NCBI GenBank assembly: GCA_023435305.1 | Contig: JAEYRV010000012.1 | Location: forward strand, 1-37,816 | Direction of reading: 5' to 3' | Origin: Bacillota bacterium | Lineage (GTDB): Bacteria > Bacillota > Clostridia > Acetivibrionales > DTU013 | DNA: 37,816 nucleotides | Part shown: in pieces, positions 33,870 through 37,816 of the stretch | How the letters are laid out: every line of letters starts with the position of its first letter | Position numbering within the stretch: the first letter of the stretch is position 1 | The notes under the pieces: model-generated | What the model saw: only the letters and a program-made list of their open reading frames with translations | The model's database searches: none | What the model was told of the DNA's origin: nothing | Position numbers and translations under genes: made by a program

Positions 33870-34099
33870 ACTGACCTCCCGGATCACATTTGGTCCGATA
33901 CCTGCTTTTTATCAATTATTTTCGGAGTTCATTCGTGAAGTGAATCAGCAATTCTATGGCAAGCTTCTGATTCAGGACAAAATCTTTGTTTGTTGACCCA
34001 TTTTTACCCGCGAACATAGTATATCATATGCTGCCGATTTATTCCATTAAATGTTATCATAGGATAGGTACCCTTTGCTAAAACATATTTGGTGAAGTG

Positions 34100-34290
34100 A
34101 TAGAGTTTTTGCAAAAGCTTGAATTAAAATAGATGATTTTACATATAGAGGCGGTGGTTCTGATTTCTCAAGATTGCAGTATGCAAAAAACACTTCTTCT
34201 GGGCGCCAAATACTTTTCCGGAGTATACATAACTCAGAAATAATCCGATTATATGCCATAATCATTGAATACGTATATCCACTTGGATGA
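34100..34290. repeat. Dispersed hairpin element, copy C (left part only)
   Basis: The sequence aligns with copy A: AAAATAGATGATTTTAC, GGTTCTGATTTCTCAAGATT, GTATGCAAAAAACACTTCTT, TACATAACTCAGAAATAATC and ATAATCATTGAATAC. The match stops at 34271, where a 41-bp tandem array begins. The right inverted arm seen in copies A and B is absent. The 83-codon open frame through this repeat is not supported as a gene. Confidence 0.72.
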
Positions 34291-34431
34291 TTTTTCAATT
34301 AGGGGCAGCACACGCTTGTCTACTTGGATGATTTTTCAATTAGGGGCAGCACACGTATATCCACTTGGATGATTTTTCAATTAGGGGCAGCACACGTTTA
34401 TCCACTTGGATGATTTTTCAATTAGGGGCAG
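34272..34431. repeat. 41-bp tandem repeat array (four units)
   Basis: Units start at 34272, 34313, 34354 and 34395, exactly 41 bp apart, each containing CTTGGATGATTTTTCAATTA followed by GGGGCAG. The units are contiguous, without spacers. The core resembles a conserved segment of element copy A (TGGATGATATTTCAGATAGG at about 16380). Confidence 0.95.
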
Positions 34432-34519
34432 GATAACTGCTTGTTTTATTGTATTTGTTCCATATTTGGTATACATAATTGTGCCTATGCAACATTATGT
34501 CGACATTGTTCGTAAAATT

Positions 34520-34547
34520 GCTGCCCCTAATTGAAAATTCATCCAGT
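34520..34547. repeat. Inverted unit of the 34.3-kb array
   Basis: GCTGCCCCTAATTGAAAATT and the following CATCCAG are the reverse complement of the array core, about 90 bp beyond the last direct unit. With the fourth unit (34405-34431) it makes an inverted-repeat pair like transposon ends. Confidence 0.88.
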
Positions 34548-34728
34548 TTGACTCACTCACCCTATATTTCCTAATAATTATTTCCCTGTTTTAGCCGCCA
34601 GATTTTAGCTACCCTGTTTAAGCCGCCTTTTATAGCCGCCATGTCCTGAGCCCATGGCAAGAGTTGAAGTATTTGAATCAGAAAGCCTATCGGCAATCGT
34701 TGTATATATGTCAAAGAACTGCCTCACT

Positions 34729-34762
34729 AAAAAACCGAGATGTAAATGTTCATCCCGGTTTT
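34729..34762. terminator. Terminator-like hairpin, possibly bidirectional
   Basis: An A-rich run then ACCGAGATG pairs with CATCCCGGT and a T-run. On the minus strand the stem is followed by TTTTTTAG. It may end a transcript entering from the right that escapes the 34833-34871 terminator. Confidence 0.5.
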
Positions 34763-34832
34763 CAAATAACAGCAGTATAATAAGGCTCGGGGCCAGCCAA
34801 CGCAACGCCCCACTCCGAGCAAATATAAAAAA

Positions 34833-34871
34833 GCGTGCATTAATTTAATGTTGGTTTTTTACTCTGCACGC
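34833..34871 (-). terminator. Intrinsic terminator downstream of the GNAT gene
   Basis: GCGTGCA (34833-34839) pairs with TGCACGC (34865-34871). On the minus strand the stem is followed by TTTTTT, about 90 bases past the acetyltransferase stop. Confidence 0.65.
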
Positions 34872-34956
34872 CAACAATATCAGAAGAATGTTTCGCGCAT
34901 TGTGAACCTACCATGCCATAGCGAATATCTCGCAAATACTAATCAATCGCCGCAAA

Positions 34957-35781
34957 TTACTCTTCCAGCATGTTCTTGCATGTGGAGGTGATCTCTGATT
35001 TGTCACCATTATTCCAAATGAAGATGACATCATCTCCCACCTTCGGTCTGGCGGAATCATCACTATAGTCTTTGCTCAACTTTGCCGGGATTGTTAATTC
35101 CCAAAACTTCACATAATAAACATCCCCGTCCACAGCTTCGATGACTCCAAACCGCTTATCCAAAAGCATCAAAAACCCGTCTTTGATTTTTACCTTGCGG
35201 TATGCAGGATACTCTGCCTCGAGCTGCTCTATTTCCTCAGCATTATTACATTCCTTGAATACAGGGCTTTCTGATAATTTGCCATGAACCGAACTGAACG
35301 CTTCCTTATCAAGCGGCAAGCACATCAACGCATCGAAATTCTTACCTTCATCGTCAGTGATACCAAACTTGTCACAAGTCATAAAGCCTCTTTTGGGATA
35401 GTATGCAGGCTCTCCGGTAATAACAATTCCGGAATAACCGGCCACACTAGCCAAACCGATGGTCTCGTCAAGCAAAGCCCTTCCGATACCGGAGTTCTGC
35501 AAAGTTGGTTCTACTGATAATGGCCCGAATGTAATTATATCATGCTCTTTTTTACCTTCAACAACTTTAGCTTTTGTATAATAAATTGCCCCTACTACTT
35601 TCCCATCCAATTCAGCAACCCGGCTGATATTGGGCAAGTAATCCTGCGACTGTCTGATCTTTCTGACGAGAAGATGTTCATCGCATCCCGGACCATGAAT
35701 ATTCCAGAATGCCCTCATCGTCAGATGTTCTACCGCTTTGAAATCAGCAGGTGTTTCCCTCCTGATTATTAAATCATTCAT
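34957..35781 (-). CDS. GNAT-family N-acetyltransferase with C-terminal extension
   Basis: 274 residues. The N-terminal ~165 form a GNAT fold: LIIRRETPADFKAVEHLTMR, strand VAELDGKVVGAIYYTKAK, the acetyl-CoA loop LQNSGIGRALLDETI (motif Q/RxxGxG/A, about 112-126) and GEPAYYPKRGF near 155. The last ~100 residues (VIEAVDGDVYYVKFWELTIP ... VGDDVIFIWNNGDKSEI) look like an extra small beta domain, which makes it longer than the usual 150-180. Such proteins acetylate small amines or proteins using acetyl-CoA; the substrate is not evident. It stands alone on the minus strand. Confidence 0.9.
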   Translation of the reverse strand: MNDLIIRRETPADFKAVEHLTMRAFWNIHGPGCDEHLLVRKIRQSQDYLPNISRVAELDGKVVGAIYYTKAKVVEGKKEHDIITFGPLSVEPTLQNSGIGRALLDETIGLASVAGYSGIVITGEPAYYPKRGFMTCDKFGITDDEGKNFDALMCLPLDKEAFSSVHGKLSESPVFKECNNAEEIEQLEAEYPAYRKVKIKDGFLMLLDKRFGVIEAVDGDVYYVKFWELTIPAKLSKDYSDDSARPKVGDDVIFIWNNGDKSEITSTCKNMLEE

Positions 35782-35865
35782 AATTTATTCCTCCTGGCTA
35801 AAATCAGTTCGCTTTTTCCATATGCTACTTTACACTATCCTAAAATCAAACACTTATCAGTTACC

Positions 35866-36789
35866 TTATTTTTTCTCCCTGGCACGCTTGTCATTGATGA
35901 TATCCATATGCTCTGCAGTTATCAGGCTGACTCCATTTTCTTTAGCCCAGGCGACGCAGCCTTTTAGTGCAGTGTTGAGAAAAATACGGGGAACCTTAAC
36001 AAGTTTTGCACATGCATCATCCGTAAACTTTATTTCCGGATTGATCCGTTCTGCTGCATATCGAACGGAGTCAACCGAGCCCTCACGCATCGGTAAAAGC
36101 TCGGGGTGAGGTCTTCTAAAACGAGTATACCAGAAGTTCTTTGAATCGCGATATCCATAATCCACCGGCACCCGGGGAAAGTTTTTTGCAGTTACGCCAT
36201 TCACTATAGCATTATGGAATTTTTCTTTCATTAATATCTTATCAACACGCAATATGAAGTGAGCGCCAAACTCACTGGTGATGCCGTTAAAGTTGTGATA
36301 TGGCGGCGGATATCCATTCAGATTGCCGGGCTTGTCTTCCTGTGCACCATCCAATTCACTCATCCATGTGCATTCAAACACCTGAAAGCTCTCAGTCACT
36401 ACTTTAGGAAACACTTCATCCGGGTGCTCTTTTGCCATCAGCCCATCTTCCAAAGTGAAGCTGCAATCTTTCATTTTCTCATCAGGTGTATCTCCGGGCC
36501 AACCGAGTCTGACTGTTTCTTTAAAATACTTTTTCTCATCAGTAATAAAATTGATTGAGCATTTACCGCTTGCCAAAAGGTGCTGCGCCGTGTTAGATGA
36601 GTTGCGGCACAACAGCAGCATCGCATAATAATCCCTGCCTGCTACATAGTATGGCTGCACCAGCGAGTAGGGGCCAAGACTTGTTGAACCATCCTCCGCA
36701 AGTGTTCCTACAAGCGCTGTCGGCATAGGGAAAAAAGCTGAAGTCTGATAAAAGTTGTCTACAATACGTAAATTCTTAAAACTGCTCAT
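35866..36789 (-). CDS. Flavin reductase-like FMN-binding protein with a C-terminal PCP_red-like domain
   Basis: About 307 residues from ATG 36789, with AAGGAAGGTG five bases upstream; the longer frame to 36816 has none. Residues 1-230 form an FMN-binding split barrel of the flavin reductase type (PMPTALVGTLAEDGSTSLGP, YYAMLLLCRNSSNTAQHLLA, GKCSINFITDEKKYFKETV). The last ~55 residues (FLNTALKGCVAWAKENGVSL, ITAEHMDIINDKRAREKK) resemble the small PCP_red helical domain. It probably binds FMN and reduces a flavin or small substrate. No partner monooxygenase gene is near. Confidence 0.85.
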   Translation of the reverse strand: MSSFKNLRIVDNFYQTSAFFPMPTALVGTLAEDGSTSLGPYSLVQPYYVAGRDYYAMLLLCRNSSNTAQHLLASGKCSINFITDEKKYFKETVRLGWPGDTPDEKMKDCSFTLEDGLMAKEHPDEVFPKVVTESFQVFECTWMSELDGAQEDKPGNLNGYPPPYHNFNGITSEFGAHFILRVDKILMKEKFHNAIVNGVTAKNFPRVPVDYGYRDSKNFWYTRFRRPHPELLPMREGSVDSVRYAAERINPEIKFTDDACAKLVKVPRIFLNTALKGCVAWAKENGVSLITAEHMDIINDKRAREKK

Positions 36790-36845
36790 AACTACACCTT
36801 CCTTTATATCTCCCATGCGGGAGAGGGTTTCTCCGTGCGGTCATA

Positions 36846-36927
36846 CTTGCTATCGTTCTTTATTGCTGTCGGTCATTCCCTTTATGCAGTCTTTCTTGCT
36901 ATCGGTCTTTATTGCTATCTGTCATTC
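36846..36927. repeat. 33-bp imperfect direct repeat
   Basis: CTTGCTATCGTTCTTTATTG and the following CTGTCGGTCATTC (36846-36878) recur with three mismatches at 36895-36927, in the gap between the flavin reductase and a GNAT gene. The function is unknown. Confidence 0.75.
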
Positions 36928-36960
36928 GTCATACTCGCAGTAACTGTCGCTAACACAAAA

Positions 36961-37434
36961 TCATAGAAGTTCCAATCGCATCTCGGTATATTTTGACTGT
37001 TTATGTACAAAACCGAGCTTTTCATACAGTGGCTTGCCGGAATCGGTGGCAGATAACTCCAAGTAAGAAATATTCATTACCCTTGCCTCGCAGATCATCA
37101 TAGTGAGCAATTTCGTTGCAATCCCCATGCAGCGATAGTCGGGGTAAGTAAACACATTCATTATCGTCGCTGTTTTACCTGATATAAACGCTGGATTTGC
37201 CGGCTTTTCCGAAACTGCCATAAACACAGATGAAACTGCCTGACCGCTGTATTCTGACAGAAGCGCAATAAAACTGCTGTTTAGATGCTTCGGAAAATAA
37301 TCCTTCAACTGCATAACAACAGCTTCGGTTTCATCGTTGCTAAGCTCACCTCTGTCTGCGGATAAATAATCGAGACGCAGCCTAATAAGTGTATCAATAT
37401 CTGTTTCACTTGCTTTTCTATATGTTATATCCAT
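36961..37434 (-). CDS. GNAT-family N-acetyltransferase
   Basis: 157 residues, the typical size of a single GNAT domain. MDITYRKASETDIDTLIRLR opens it. A central strand FIALLSEYSGQAVSSVFMAV is followed by MNVFTYPDYRCMGIATKLLT (acetyl-CoA loop RxxGxA/G near 117-122) and ISYLELSATDSGKPLYEKLGF, the usual YxKxGF closure. It acetylates an unknown substrate. It lies between the flavin reductase gene and a TnpB element and has its own intergenic gaps on both sides. Confidence 0.9.
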   Translation of the reverse strand: MDITYRKASETDIDTLIRLRLDYLSADRGELSNDETEAVVMQLKDYFPKHLNSSFIALLSEYSGQAVSSVFMAVSEKPANPAFISGKTATIMNVFTYPDYRCMGIATKLLTMMICEARVMNISYLELSATDSGKPLYEKLGFVHKQSKYTEMRLELL

Positions 37435-37494
37435 TTCATTCTACCATTCTCAAATTCAAATCTAAATCCCTCTGGACAATGAACATATGACAGG

Positions 37495-37560
37495 TTTGAA
37501 TCTCCCCCACTTAATCGCGAGCGATTTGAAGTTGGGGGATTCTTGCTTCATCGAGGTCGT
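37495..37560 (-). mobile_element. Right end / omega-RNA 3' hairpin of the edge TnpB element
   Basis: CCCCCA (37504-37509) pairs with TGGGGG (37533-37538), with nested TCGC/GCGA and CTT/AAG pairs. On the minus strand it follows the TnpB stop by about 90 bases, and TTCAAACC lies directly outside. This nested hairpin is the standard right end of IS200/IS605-type elements, and its transcript forms the omega-RNA scaffold with the guide beyond it. Confidence 0.75.
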
Positions 37561-37626
37561 AACCTACTGTCTCCACAAGCGTGACTTCGGGTCATCCCAG
37601 CCCTAGTTTAACATATTTACTATCTA

Positions 37627-37816
37627 TCAGGAAGCATTCATCTTCTTGCCTTGACTCAAGATATTGATGCTTGCATTGATATCCCTGTCATGCCTTGTCC
37701 CACACTCAGGGCATATCCACTCCCTTATGGCAAGGTTCCTCACTTCGGGATTCTTCTGCCCGCAGTTGCTGCATATCTGGCTGCTCGGATAGAATGTATC
37801 AACATGGTTCACTGTC
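37627..37816 (-). CDS. TnpB RNA-guided nuclease, C-terminal part (cut by window edge)
   Basis: The last ~62 residues are inside the window: DTFYPSSQICSNCG, QKNPEVRNLAIREWICPECG and TRHDRDINASINIL, ending KKMNAS. Both CxxC pairs of the zinc ribbon and the RuvC-III aspartate (DRDINASINI) are intact, unlike the decayed copy at 15.7 kb. TnpB normally has 350-450 residues; the rest lies off the right edge. With its right-end hairpin preserved nearby it may be functional. No TnpA is visible in the window. Confidence 0.9.
   Translation of the reverse strand, partial: TVNHVDTFYPSSQICSNCGQKNPEVRNLAIREWICPECGTRHDRDINASINILSQGKKMNAS

Larger units (their letters stand above)
34548..34956. other. Non-coding, hairpin-rich interval
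   Basis: No supported gene. Three hairpins lie close together: 34729-34762 (AAAACCG...CGGTTTT type), an imperfect GCTCGG/CCGAGC pair at about 34773-34820, and 34833-34871. Short open frames on both strands cross these hairpins and have no ribosome sites. Confidence 0.5.

Noticed and set aside
34047..34298. 83-residue minus-strand ORF
   Set aside because: It runs through dispersed element copy C and has no ribosome site; the same region in copies A and B is broken in this frame.
34272..34431. CRISPR array
   Set aside because: Same reason: direct tandem units without spacers, plus an inverted unit nearby.
34605..34848. Overlapping short ORFs on both strands
   Set aside because: They lie over terminator-like hairpins, lack ribosome sites and match no family I know.

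Overview
The window looks like the chromosome of a Gram-positive, plant-polymer-degrading anaerobe of the Clostridia. The evidence is a secreted esterase ending in a type I dockerin, a giant S-layer-homology (SLH) surface protein, an Agr/LytTR-type two-component system, a carbohydrate ABC importer, AT-rich spacers with strong AAGGAGG-type ribosome sites, and clostridial-style IS110 and TnpB remnants. No rRNA, tRNA or CRISPR array was seen. Almost every gene is on the minus strand, so the window is best read from right to left.

Left edge to 5 kb: an IS110-family transposase cut by the window edge, with its non-coding flank; a MATE exporter divergent from an AraC-type regulator that carries a frameshift near its 5' end; an alpha/beta hydrolase paired with a winged-helix regulator; and an N-terminal stump of a MalT/LuxR-type ATPase regulator. 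5-16 kb: a 2,696-residue secreted modular protein (beta-helix-like repeats, four ~155-residue modules, six InlB-type repeats, Big_2, three SLH domains), translationally coupled to a small Cys-rich ORF. Upstream of these lies an AgrC-like histidine kinase with an AgrA-like LytTR response regulator. Behind them sit a decayed TnpB C-terminus with its hairpin right end and a truncated Crp/Fnr gene.

16.7-27.9 kb: the metabolic core. One promoter with overlapping palindromic operators (27824-27895) probably drives SDR dehydrogenase, GntR regulator, split transketolase (N then C), beta-hydroxyacid dehydrogenase, lipoprotein solute-binding protein, two sugar permeases and, after a 182-bp gap, the dockerin esterase. 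The plausible logic is extracellular de-esterification, uptake, oxidation or reduction, and two-carbon transfer. The substrate is unknown and no kinase or glycosidase is present. The SDR carries a 14-unit, 12-bp in-frame minisatellite.

27.9-37.8 kb: a methyl-accepting chemotaxis protein with no visible normal start codon, a small gene split by an in-frame TGA, a DUF1566-like membrane protein, a lipoprotein, two GNAT acetyltransferases, a flavin reductase, and a second TnpB (C-terminus only, cut by the window edge) with its right-end hairpin.

The most unusual non-coding feature is a repeat family with three diverged copies (about 16.4, 28.1-28.7 and 34.1-34.3 kb). Copy A has a perfect 29-bp inverted repeat. 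Copies B and C are interrupted or flanked by arrays of 41-bp tandem units, each followed by an inverted unit. The unit of one array matches part of the element itself, which suggests amplified transposon-end (transposase-binding) sequences.
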